DNA from: Anaeramoeba flamelloides | Lineage: Eukaryota; Metamonada; Anaeramoebidae | Direction of reading: 5' to 3' | NCBI GenBank assembly: GCA_027625915.1 | Contig: JANTQA010000051.1 | Coordinates: 1,240,501 to 1,304,500, forward strand | Length of the DNA: 64,000 nucleotides | In this document: piece after piece, positions 1-10,773 of the stretch | Position numbering within the stretch: the first letter of the stretch is position 1 | Layout of the letters: each line of letters opens with the position of its first letter | Made by a program: the position numbers and the translations under genes | The notes under the pieces: generated by a model | Databases searched by the model: none | What the model saw: the letters and a program-made list of their open reading frames with translations, nothing else | Told to the model about the DNA's origin: nothing

Positions 1-230
1 TTATTTTTTTATTGTATGTAACTATAAAATTTTTAATTATAAAATTTTCTTTCTAAGATAATTGTTTATCAATTCTATATCTTATAATCGTTTGATAACA
101 TTTCAAATTAAAATTTTTGTTTGAAATGCTTTTAGTATATTTGGGGTGCTAAGGGATATGAATTGAAAAAAACATTTTAGAAAATATTGATTATTTTTAA
201 TGGGTGCTTACTTCTTATATGAAAATGATA

Positions 231-375
231 GATTGATTCATTTCAGTTAAGTTTGGATTGTTTAAGATCTAATCGTTACATGTTTTGCTTGTTTAAGATC
301 TGATCCAAGCAAATTTATTTAATCTTATAATGATATTTTATCCCTTTTACCTCCTCAAAATACTTAACAAAAACC
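231..375. repeat. Dispersed repeat, copy 1 (GTTTAAGATCT-containing)
   Basis: This stretch carries GTTTAAGATCT twice, about 30 bp apart, followed by TATAATGATATTTTATCCC and an ACTTAAC-like tail. The same order of blocks occurs in the same orientation at about 25185-25325. The pair looks like an old dispersed repeat; ends are not defined and no inverted termini are seen. Confidence 0.55.
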
Positions 376-729
376 CAAAAAGAGGAGCAATCCATACAAC
401 TTAAAAAAGGTCATTTATAAAAAGTAAAAAGTAAATAAAATCAAAAAAAATATTTTTATATTTGATGAAAATAGAATAATTTAAAGATTTTTACGAAAAA
501 TTAAAAAAAAAAAACATTTAAAGAAGTAATTTAATTATTATTATCTATTATGATTTGGAATTTTTTTTATTATTTTGTAAAGGGAAGGTAAAACAAAAAA
601 ACAAAAAAAAAAAAAAAAAAAAAAAAATTAAATTAGAATTAGAATTTTTTAAATGAAATTATAATGAGTAACACAAAAATATTTAAATGTATTATATATG
701 ATAATAGATCAAAATATGATGTATATTAA

Positions 730-3700
730 TTACCAACCCATTCCATAGCAAATACCAAAACCAACTGACATTATAACAAACAAACTAACAAAAAGAAACA
801 GGGAGTCCATTTTTTTAAAAAAATCTTTTGTTTCAAGATATTGTTCACCGTTGTGGTCTTGGATAGCATATGACACGGAATTTGGGAAACTTGAAATTGG
901 TAACGAGGTTGAGCCTGAAGTCATGACTGTCACTAAAACGGTTAATAAAACCAAATGATTATATTTTAATCCGACTGCTGCAATGACTGGTAAAATGATT
1001 ACAGCGCAGACTGTTGAGCTGATCAGTGAGCCGATTACTGCTGCGAACACCATGAATGCAAGACAGATCACCCAGATGGATTGTCCTTCCACACCATCTC
1101 CAATACCATCAGCAATTAACCTGAGCAATTTTGAACTTTGTACACCATAACCAAGTGCTAATCCTCCACCGATCAATAAAAGTACTGTCCAAGATAGTTT
1201 TCCAAAATCTTGGTTTGATAATAATCCTAATCCAAAAAAGACTACAATTGGAATAAGTGCAGTGATCCCGATATCTCCAACATATTTATCGATGTAACTA
1301 TTCACACACATCAAAAGTACTGTCACAATCGTAGTGCCCAAAATAATATAATGTCTATAGTCCATTTTTGGAAGCTTGGTGATTTTTAAATCAATTTTTT
1401 TGAGTTTGGTTGGGTACATAAATAAAATGATAAAATAAATCGCAACACAGATCAAAAAGGATGATGGAACAGCTACACCCATCCAATTAAGGAACCCAAT
1501 CGATGTTTTATGTTTTGAAACTTCTTGGACAACTTTTAATGCAATTGCATTTTGTGGGGAGGCGATCTAAAAATAAAAAAAATAAAATAAAAATAAAAAA
1601 AAATAATTAATATTATTAATTTCGAAAGGTTGTTTAAAAAAAAAATGAAATTTTTATTTTTTGAAATTTTTTTTTTGGTTATTTTTTTTTGATTATTTTT
1701 TTGAATGATATTAATTTTTTTTAAAAATAACATTTCAGCAAATTAAAAAAATTGAAAAATAAAAAGTCAATAATGTTGTTAAAAATCTAAAAAAATGAAG
1801 TTGAAAATAAAATGTAAATTCCTCATTGAAACTTGTTGATTGGAGTTTATAGTTAAGATTTAGAGATTAGAATATTTTATAATCCTTTGTTACACTTGAA
1901 CCAAAAAAAAAAAAATTATTATTTCTTCACAACATCAAAATTCTATTAATTCTGAATATTTTTTGATATTTAAATATCTCAAACATTTTGGAATTAATTG
2001 ATACGATCGAGATTTAGATGATAGAAAATTAATAATATAGAATAATATTAAAAATGAAAAAAATTTTAAAAATATTATTATTGTTTTTAAATATTTTTTT
2101 TTTTTTAGTACACATATAATTTTATAAATTAATAAACGAAAAAATAAAAAAAACAATATTAATTTTATTTTTTTATGTAAATTAATGTTAAATGATCATA
2201 TAAGCTATTTCTCAAAAAAGTGTGGCAAATTTATTTGAAAAAATCTATATTAAACTATATTCAAATATTACTATTTAAATATCCAAAATTAGCTTTCATC
2301 ATTTATTGATTCTTAATAATAACCCAATTTGTTTGTTAGTAAGACATTATTTTAATATGAGGTATCATAGTTTCTTATCTCAATTTTATATGATATTTTT
2401 AAAGTGCGAAAATTATTGGTGATTATTTTCTTTTTGATCTTATATATGTCTTGATATACGGGGACAATGTTTTTTTTAAAGAATTTGTTTTAATGAATAT
2501 AGACAGATAAATTTGATTAGAATATTGTTAAAACCAACCCCCAATTCACTACTTGGGTTCAACAAACCCCCATAATCTTTTACTTAATGTCGAAAAAAAT
2601 AAAAATATTTTAAACGTTTTTTTATTTTGTAGTTACTAAAATCAAAATCATTTCAAGATCTGTTAAATAGGGTGTTAGTTTTGTTGGTTTTTCTTCCAAA
2701 ATTCGAATAAATAACGAAAACCATTTTATTTTTTTTGAAGAATTTGAAATTTCATTTAAAATTTTTTTCTTGAAAAATACAACTCCTGTTTTTTTGTACC
2801 GAGCGGAAAACACTCCACCCAAACAAAACAATTTTAAAACCAAAATTGAAATTAAACTATTCTTTCTATGGGTTGAGAAAATAAATTGCTCTTTTTTGTT
2901 CTTTTCTTCAACCAAAAAAAGATAAAATATAATTACTACCAAACATTCAAGCTACAAACAGTTTTATTCCTGATGTGTATTTGTAATTTTTGAAATCCAT
3001 TTTGTAATAAATAATCTCAAAAAGTAAATCTCATGAATGAAAATGAGTACCAAATCCCCGATGTCTATTATGGATTTAATTTTTGAATAAAAAATTTCAT
3101 TCAAAAAAAGCAATTAAACACGATTTTCCAGTCTTGGTCTTCCCTGAATTCAGTTTTATACTTTAGAATTTTAAATTGTAATGGTTGTTTTCCAAAAAAA
3201 TTATTCCAAAAAAAAAAAATAAAATACCTTCTAATTTTTCGAACAATTCTCGTATTTCAAGACATTAAGTTTTTCATACAAATCTATTTTGTATCAATCT
3301 CTAATGATCAACAAGCCGAGTATCTAAACATTTTTGAAACCTTGTTAAATTCAAATTTCAATAAGTAACTCTTCATTCAATTCCAAATTAATAGATTTTT
3401 AATTAAGTTTTCACAATAAGCAAAAATCGTTTCCATTTATTCTCATTGTGATTTTTTTCTTTATTAGTTTATTGATCAACAATTCCCATTCAATTTTTAA
3501 TAATAACATAAGAGTGAATATTATTTTTGGTGTCAATTACAGGAAATTAGAAAAAATAAAAAATACCGAAATTGTAGCGAAAGACATATTCGTTTTCATA
3601 ACTTATTTAATCTTTATAAAATTTTCAATAGAAGGAAAAAATATATAATCGTATTTTATTGTTTAAAAAATCCTTTGCATCCATTAACATATTTTCAATT

Positions 3701-6700
3701 TTTTATTGAAATTGGCTATATATTATTTTCTCCAAAAAAAGTGCAAATTTTTTTTTTCATTTTTATGAATACATTTTGAAATATATTAAATAGTTGCTTT
3801 TTCAATTAGTATTAAGATCTCTCTTAATTGGATATTACCAATTTACGAATATAACTACTAACAAAGAAAAAATTTTTTATGAAATGTAAAAAAAAAATAC
3901 CTTACTTTTTTAGAAATACCTTATATAACTTTATAATCCTGTTCTAAATTATTATTTGAAAATAAAGATGTATAAAGAACTAAAAAAAAATTTAATTAAC
4001 TTTTTTTTTTCAAGTTATTAAACTTAATGAGTGTATTCTCTTTTTGAAAAGTGTATCATTAAAAAATTATCTTTATTAAAATTTTTGAATGTTTAGTTAA
4101 AAATTATTTTTTAAATATTGATAAATATATTAATAATAAAGTGATAAATTAATTTATATATTTTCAAAGTTTAAAAGATGATTAATATTTTAATGAGAAT
4201 TTTTAGAAATTAGTTAATTTGGAAAATATCTAAAAGTATTTTATTAAATCAGTTGAAATTGTTTTTGGATAGTTTACATTTTAGAAATGAAACAATTGTT
4301 ATTTAAGAAATCATATTTTTAAAAAAAGTAAATTTGATTTTGAACCAATATTTTTAGAGAGTAAAATTGATAAAAATAATAATATGAAATATATTGAAAG
4401 GAAAATGATTCGATCAATTTATAATTGTTTCACCATTATTTAATGCATTTATTTCTCAAAGAGAAATAAAAAATATATTTTATTTTATTTTTAAATAATT
4501 TTTATGAAAATTTCTTATAAATTTTACTTTTATACATATTATATTTTTATTTTGTTGAAATAATGTAACTGTTGTGGAAAAAAAGTGAAACTGGAAAAAA
4601 AGTGAAACACGATTTTTAATTGGGAACATTACTGAAAATGAAAAGTAAAATCAATAAAAAGAAGAAACCAATTAACTTCAAATAATAATCCAGTATATAA
4701 TTTTCAATCAACCCAACAAATACTATTTAAATCTACTTGATTTATCGAAATTGTGTGTGTGGTTTTTGAGATCTCAAAAATAGTCAATTTTTTGAACAAA
4801 TTTTTAATAATTGATCAATCAAAGAAAAACCCATACCTAATAATAGTATTAAAAAAACTGTTATTGTGGCGAATACTTCATTTTGTCTTTATTTATTTAT
4901 TTATTCTTTTTTTCATTGATCTTACTTTGAATTTTCAGTAATGTTCCCAATTAAAAACCGTGTTTCACTTTTTTTCCAGTTTCACTTTTTTTCCACAACT
5001 GTAAAATTTTGTTGTAAATTTTATAATTCTACAGAAAAGAATTTTTCTATTAAAAAAAATTATTAATGGTAATTCATTAATAAAATTTTTTGGTTTGATC
5101 AATTTAAAAAAAAAAAAAATAAAAAACAAATTTTACTAATGTGTTCATTCCAGCAATTGCATTTGAAAAGGCATTTCCGATTAAAATAGCTTTTTGAAAA
5201 TTATCACCATGTGGAATACTATTTCGAATAATTGGTAACAATACTGAAGTACAAACTACAGTTGAAGCAACATTTGAAATCCTAATTTATTAATAAATTA
5301 TTATTTGATTTTTTTTAAAATATTATTAATTGATAATTTTAAAAAGAAATTTAAGTGAATTTAATTGGATTGAAATCATTTTTGTAAATGTGAATTAGAA
5401 ATTTTTCATGTTTTTTTTTGATAAAATTGTTGTGATTTTTGCATTAATGGTGATCCTTTTTGGGTATGCGCACAAGGTTCAAGAAACTTTAAAATATATT
5501 CGATGCTGTAAGTGGCATTCTATTCCATTTAATCAATCATTGGATATGTTTGGGTTTGTTTGATTTTGGAAAAAGTATTTTAGATTTTCATTTGATGTTT
5601 CTACTCCAAATCACTTCCTTTCTTTTTTAAATACAATGGAATGTTACTAAAATATATCAAAAATATTGTCAAGTTTCTTGAACCTTGTACGCATACCCAA
5701 AAAGTATCACCATTAATGAAAATAAAAACAATTTTATCAAAAAAAAACATGTAAAATTTTGAAATCATTTTTGCACATGAATTTCGTAAAGAATTTGGAA
5801 TTAAAAAAAATTATTATTAATTTGGATCGAATAAAAATTTTTGTATAAATATTTTCAAAAAGTGAAGCCCAAAAGTTTTTAAAAGTATCTTTAAAAAAAT
5901 TTAACAGCTTAAAATTGTCAATCCAGTGATGAATTATAAAATATTTTGTTTTTCACTTTTTTGAAAATTGCTTTTTATCCAATTTCAATTATTTGTTTTT
6001 TAAAAATCTTTTAAATAAAATTCAATTTTTTTGATTGAGCACATTTAAAATAAACTAAATTTCATAATAAATGGCCCATCTTACATTTGAATTTTGAATT
6101 GCTTTTGTATCATTTTGAAGTTTTTCCCCTCACAATGAAAAGTTTGCAAATAAATCATTTTTTCTCTTTTTTATTTTTTCGGTAGTGTTTTGTTAAAATG
6201 GAAAATGAAAATGAAAAATTGGAAAGAAGTAACAGATGAATTAATGAAAAAATTGGTTTCAACTATGAAAAAGAGATTAGATTTAGTTATTCAAATGGAG
6301 GGAGAATCGATAAATGGGTTTTACTAATTTTTTAAATTTTCTATTTTTTATGTAATGCTTCTTTCAAAATAAATGTCCCAATTTTTTTTAACTGTTTTTT
6401 TTATTTTTTTTTCTTTTATTTTTAGATAAAAAATAAATATCTCTTGAGTATAGAACTGAATATTAAAATCGAAATTTTTATATTATAAAAGAAAACTTTA
6501 ATTATTAAAATAATAATCATAGTAATCCTAAGATTTAAAAACTTCAAATTTTGAGGCTGTGAATAATAAAAGAAACAAATTCAAAATTCAAAAGATAATA
6601 ATATATATATAGAGAGAGAGAGAGAGGGGGGGTGGCATATCGTTAAAAAGAAAAGATTTAATTAAATAATCAATTAAAATTTGCAAATAATGTGAAAAAT

Positions 6701-9700
6701 AAAAGACATTAATAAAATTGCTACTTTAATTAGTATTTTTATTTATATTTTCTCCCAATGAAATGATTTTTGTTCTGAAAAAATAACAAATTCTTTTTAT
6801 TTTTTATAATTCAAAATAATCCAATAAATTAGTTGATGGAATAATTGTTTATTTTATTTTTTAATTTTTTTTATTTTCAGTTTATTTAATAAGTACCTAT
6901 TATAGTAAACCATTTTCCAGTCAAGGGGGGCAGTTGTAATGAATGAATTACATGTGTTTAAAGGGTTTAAATGGATATTTGAAGAAAAAATTTATTTTGG
7001 AAATTTTCAAAATTGAAATCATTTTTTCAGATTTTTGTTCATTATATTTTGTTGTTTTTTTTTCTATATTTTTCTTTAAACTTAATTCATTTGCAATTTT
7101 TTTTTTATTGCAAGATCAATAGTCACTTGTTAAAAATATGTTATTCTAATGTTCTTGAAACAGTGAAAATGGTAGTAGATAAATCTTATTTCTTTCTATT
7201 CGAATTTTATTTGGATCTTCAATTGAAGAACAAAATGAACATTCTTGTTTTTCTCAAAAGATACCCTAAGAATTTGAATTTTTCTATTTTTTAGAAAATC
7301 TATTGATTTATTGGTTTTAATTCATACATGGTAATCAGCTATTCTTCGATGGGCATTATTCTACTTATTTCCTATTTGTTCTTCAAGGATCATAATATAT
7401 AAAATAATTGATATTTGAAAAAAATGTTTTTTTTTGGATTCACATTTGACTGAAACAAAGTTTATATGTCGTTTTTGACAATTGACGTACTTTTTTATTG
7501 TATATTATTTTTTCAGGATTTATCTTCAAATTGGAAATTAAATTAATTTATAAAGAGTTAGACCCTTACCAAGTATGGTTAAAAGTTTGAAATTTCTGAT
7601 CATGAAAAATTGATTTTTGTGATTTCTGTGATTTTCAAAATTACTGTGGTTTCTGTGAATATTTATTCAATTTTAATGAAAAATTAAAATCCTATTTTAT
7701 AATTTTATAAAACAATTGAGAATTTTAACAATATTTTAAAATATTAGAATGGATTTTTAATAGTTTTTTAATCAAATGGCCTTTTTTATGTTTTTGAAAA
7801 TAATTCAGAACTGAAATGTAATTTTTAAAAAATCTAGTGTTTTTTATCGTAAAATTTACATTCAGAGCAATTGACGAACTTTTTAAATATTTTCTCTATT
7901 TTGGTTTTCAAAATTAATTTTCAGGAATTAAAAGAGTCTTGATCATAAATTGGTTTTTTACTTTCTTGATATTTTACGAATTAACAAAGAAACTTTCAAT
8001 TTACTTTTTCAGATTTAAGGATATTTCATAAACTGGAAAAATGTTTGTGTAATGTTTGAAAATTTAACTTCTTTGATCAGAAATTCAAAGAGTTATTAAC
8101 AAAACAATTAAAAAAAAAAAAAAATAAAATATACACCATAGTACATTTTTTATTAATTTTTTTTTTTCAGATTTAAATCAACCCTTTCTTCAAATCTAAA
8201 AATTAAGAAACAATCCCAAAAAAAAAAAAAATTATGAATTAGAAACAAACCAAACAGAAAAGAGAAAAAAAAAAAGAAAAAAACAAAATTAATAAAATTA
8301 AAACTGTTAATTATACAACATCGAATATTGGGTTTGTTGATATGACAGACCAAGGCGTAAATGCTTTTCTTTTTAAACATAAGAATTTTTCTTGGAAGTG
8401 TTTTACTTTGTATTATTCTTTTAAAATGCTATTTCCTAACCCAAGAACGATTTATGGATCGATGGTTCAGAAAATTAATTGGTAATGTTGATTTTTTGGT
8501 TTGAATTAGAAAAAGATCGAAGTTATGTGAACGGAAAAAATTTTAAGAGTAAACAGATCTTAACTCACAATAATACAAGACAACCTTGTTATTATTGTTG
8601 AAAATATTTAAGACGAAATTTTGAATCTTATTGGTTGTGTGATAAATATGATTATCATTATCACAAAGGATGTTTTATTCCTTTTTTTTTTTGAAAAGTC
8701 AATTAATTTTTTTAAAAAAGTGACTTGAAAGTTGGAAAAAAATTTTTTATCAAATTTCAACTTTTTATCATTGCTCTGATTTCACTAACAGGTTTATCCG
8801 AGTTTATAAAGTTGATGGATGTTGATATTTTTAAAATTATGGCAAAAGATAATTTTTTCCAAAATGCTACAATCCTGTCCAGAATGACACACAAATTGTA
8901 GAAGCTTTCAAGACTTTTTCGAACTTTTAGACTGACAGTCTGCAAGATTTCAAGATTTCCAATATTTTTTCAAATCTCAAATTGTTGCTGAAAGTTTTTT
9001 AAAGAACAAAAAGGATAAAAAAAAATTGATTTTTAATAAAGTTAACATTTTTGGGATTTAATAGTAATTTTTTAAAGTTCTCTCAAAGAAAAGTATTTTT
9101 TAAATTTCAAAAACCTGAAACTGTTTTTCAGAAAAAATAAAAGCCAAAAAGTGTTTGGAATGTAAGTTTTTAAAAGTTTTCATTTTAAAAAACAGTTTAA
9201 ATTGAGATTTATTGAATTTTGGTTTTGTAATTTCCCTTCAAAATTTGAAATAATTTCAAAAAAAAACTAAAGTGTTGCATTTAAAAAATAGATTTTCAAT
9301 TTTTGTACTATTCTTGTTGTGCGTATAGCAGAATTAGTACATTTTTTTTTCAATTTCCCTTTTTATAAGCTCCACCAAACCAATGATCGTTTTCAGATAA
9401 TTTAACTATTGGTATAACACAAAGCTGTTCTCTAATCGTAATAATTGATAAAATAGAACTTATAATGGGAAAGAAAAAAAGAAGATGAGTGTTCTTGTTT
9501 TTATATTTTAATGGGTGCTTATTAAATATTGGTGTGGGTGATCTATTCGAAGATACTAAAAAAAAATATTAATTGTATCAAAAGTTAGTATCGATTTTTG
9601 TCAGCTCTCATATGAGACCTATAAAAACTGGGTTTTGTCACACTTTTATTTCAATCCTATTATTAATGAAACGTAATTCAGGTGGATTTATTCAAACAAA

Positions 9701-10773
9701 ATTTTCTTTTTCTCTCAAAAAATTGAATTTGCTGTCTGTCTTTTCATTTCTTTCTTCAAATCGAATTGTAAATTTGAAAAATCAGAAAAATTGAAGTTTG
9801 GTAAATTGAATAAAAGATATTTTGAATTTGTTTTTTGAAAACATGTAATGTGTTGTGTTCAAACAAAAAACTTGGGAGCCAAAAAAGGTGAAAATTTTTT
9901 TTGAGATCTTTTGAATCACATTTGAAAGGTTTTGTGAATAGAGGGTATCTTTTTTGGGGTTGGGGTCGAGGTTGATTTTGATTTTGATTTTTTGAATAAA
10001 ATGAATTTTGCAAAGTTGAGTGGTTTTGGATTTTCCGAAAGAAAAAAAAAAAAAAAAAAGCAAAAGACAAAGAAAAAAAATATTGGGGGAAAACGAAAAG
10101 ATGCAAAAAAAAAAAAAAAAGACTCTTACCAACAAGACAAAAACCAACCAAGAAACATAACATAAGCAAGAATTCTTTTTGGGTTTGTACCAGCTTTTTT
10201 TAAAACAAAGGCAGCAAGTCTTTCAGAAAGTTCGTATTTGTGCAAGGCTTGTGCGATTGTGAATCCACCAAGAAACAAAAGAACAACAGGATCGAAAAAT
10301 TTTCCAGCGACCAGTCTTGAGGAAGTCAGTGGTTCTTCGACCTTCCCATCCGAGTCTAAAATGACACCAAACCAGACCAAAGGGATGGGGATAAACAGCG
10401 ACGTTACAAAAAGTGGGATTGCTTCGCTTGCCCACATGATCGTCACAAAAATCAAGATTGCCAAGCACTTGTGTGCTGCTGGCTCCTTTTTCATGATTGG
10501 AATGAAATACAGAATTAGAAAGACAACAACAGCCACTGCAAGTGGGATTGGCTTCACTTTTAATTTCTGTTGCTCGTCAACAACCTTTGGTTTGATACTG
10601 TTCAAATTGATTTCTGACATGCTTCGAACAGGTGCATTTTCTTTGTTTTCGTCTTCTTCTAAGTCAGTTGAATTTTCGAGAAGAGGTGTTTCTTCGTTCT
10701 TTGGTTCTTTGTCATTTTCAGAACTTGATGAACTTGGTGAACTTGATGAATCAGAAAGTAATTTTACTGACAT
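730..10773 (-). CDS. SLC13/DASS-family (Pho87/90/91-like) anion transporter, 3 exons
   Basis: Likely a plasma- or organelle-membrane importer of phosphate, sulfate or dicarboxylate. Exons on the minus strand are 10773-10130, 5281-5137 and 1566-730. Their sum is 1626 nt (541 aa plus stop) and phases fit at both junctions; the first intron splits the Trp codon before ISNVAS. Residues 1-75 are acidic, Ser-rich and hydrophilic, followed by about ten hydrophobic segments. Family hallmarks are FLGWFLS(C)W-ISNVAS after the first junction, IASPQNAIAL at the start of exon 3 (hairpin motif, compare SSPQN in yeast Pho90/91) and LPISSFPNS near the C-terminus (second SxFPN hairpin). The yeast low-affinity phosphate transporters carry an N-terminal SPX domain; none is visible here. 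Family assignment is strong; the substrate is inference. The two introns (3.6 and 4.8 kb) are far longer than the middle exon (145 nt). Confidence 0.9.
2445..3590 (-). repeat. 1.15-kb dispersed repeat, copy 1 (empty site)
   Basis: Matches 18300-19885 in inverted orientation over its whole length. Shared blocks include the CCCCCAATTCACTACTTGGG region, the region whose minus-strand translation reads STHRKNSLISILVLKLF, TTGATCAACAATTCCCATT, and GGAAATTAGAAAAAATAAA. Length is about 1146 bp here and about 1147 bp in the other copy once its nested element is removed. Outer edges share an ATATGTCTT-like motif in inverted orientation, which may be a remnant terminal repeat. No transposase is recognisable; class unknown. 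Confidence 0.7.
4569..5001. mobile_element. Short TIR element (MITE), TAA target duplication, copy 1
   Basis: A 433-bp element starting CTGTTGTGG and ending CCACAACTG. The two ends are inverted repeats of about 95 bp with only a few mismatches. Each arm contains two tandem copies of GGAAAAAAAGTGAAACT. It is flanked on both sides by TAA (4566-4568 and 5002-5004). TAA/TTA trinucleotide duplication is typical of the PIF/Harbinger superfamily; assignment is inference because no transposase is present. The interior just inside the arms resembles the element at 18371-18809. Confidence 0.8.
5407..5751. mobile_element. Long inverted-repeat element (MITE-like)
   Basis: About 90-bp inverted arms, both beginning CATGTTTTTTTTTGATAAAA and containing ATTAATGGTGAT, TTTTTGGGTATGCG and CAAGGTTCAAGAAACTT, enclose about 160 bp. 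Target duplications are unclear. A direct repeat of TTGAAATCATTTTTG lies just outside both arms (about 5374 and 5758). No coding capacity. Confidence 0.65.
6598..6632. repeat. (TA)n(GA)n microsatellite
   Basis: A run of AT dinucleotides passes directly into eight or so AG dinucleotides and then a short G run. It lies in the first intron of the SLC13 gene. Confidence 0.9.
6903..7465 (-). mobile_element. TIR element with TCAGTCAAAGGG-type ends, copy 1
   Basis: Left end TAGTAAACCATTTTCCAGTC; the right end read inwards is TAAACTTTGTTTCAGTCAAA. Interior blocks (ATTGCAAGATCAATAGT, GAACAAATAGGAAATAAG read on the minus strand) are shared with 13064-13760 and 39230-39794. This copy is in the opposite orientation to those two. 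Edges are approximate to a few bases. No open frame of substance. Confidence 0.65.
8500..8690 (+). pseudogene. Possible DC1/C1-type zinc-finger fragment (decayed)
   Basis: One plus-strand frame gives a peptide with Cys/His spacing of a DC1/C1-type finger: CYYC, then a Tyr 11 residues on, then CDKYDYHYHKGC. In a typical DC1 domain the last part is C-x2-C-D-[FY]-x2-H-x2-C; here the second Cys is Tyr and the frame has one in-frame TGA after CYYC. The fragment lies inside an intron of the SLC13 gene and has no recognisable flanking exons. It could be a remnant of a retroposed or duplicated gene, or chance. Confidence 0.35.

Larger units (their letters stand above)
1567..5136 (-). other. Intron 2 of the SLC13 gene (3.6 kb)
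   Basis: Bounded by a GTAAAA donor (minus strand, next to 5137) and a TTTTTAG acceptor next to 1566. It holds a 1.15-kb dispersed repeat (2445-3590) and a complete inverted-repeat element (4569-5001), described separately. I see no other gene; short open frames here are A/T-run artefacts. Confidence 0.8.
5282..10129 (-). other. Intron 1 of the SLC13 gene (4.8 kb)
   Basis: GTAAGAG donor directly after the exon ending at 10130 and an AATTAG acceptor before 5281. Contents: a long inverted repeat (5407-5751), a (TA)n(GA)n microsatellite near 6600, a terminal-inverted-repeat element (about 6903-7465) and a possible zinc-finger gene remnant (about 8500-8690). The rest is A/T-rich with no supported gene. 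Confidence 0.8.

Noticed and set aside
2622-2942. 106-codon minus-strand frame and its relative at 19409-19684 as a small gene pair
   Set aside because: The two frames lie in copies of one dispersed repeat and have no recognised domain; similarity is explained by DNA-level repeat homology.
9353-9590. Minus-strand open stretch of about 83 codons without a start codon, preceded by an acceptor-like T run and AG
   Set aside because: No recognisable motif, and it lies inside the spliced-out first intron of the SLC13 gene on the same strand without compatible neighbouring exons; kept only as a possible remnant.
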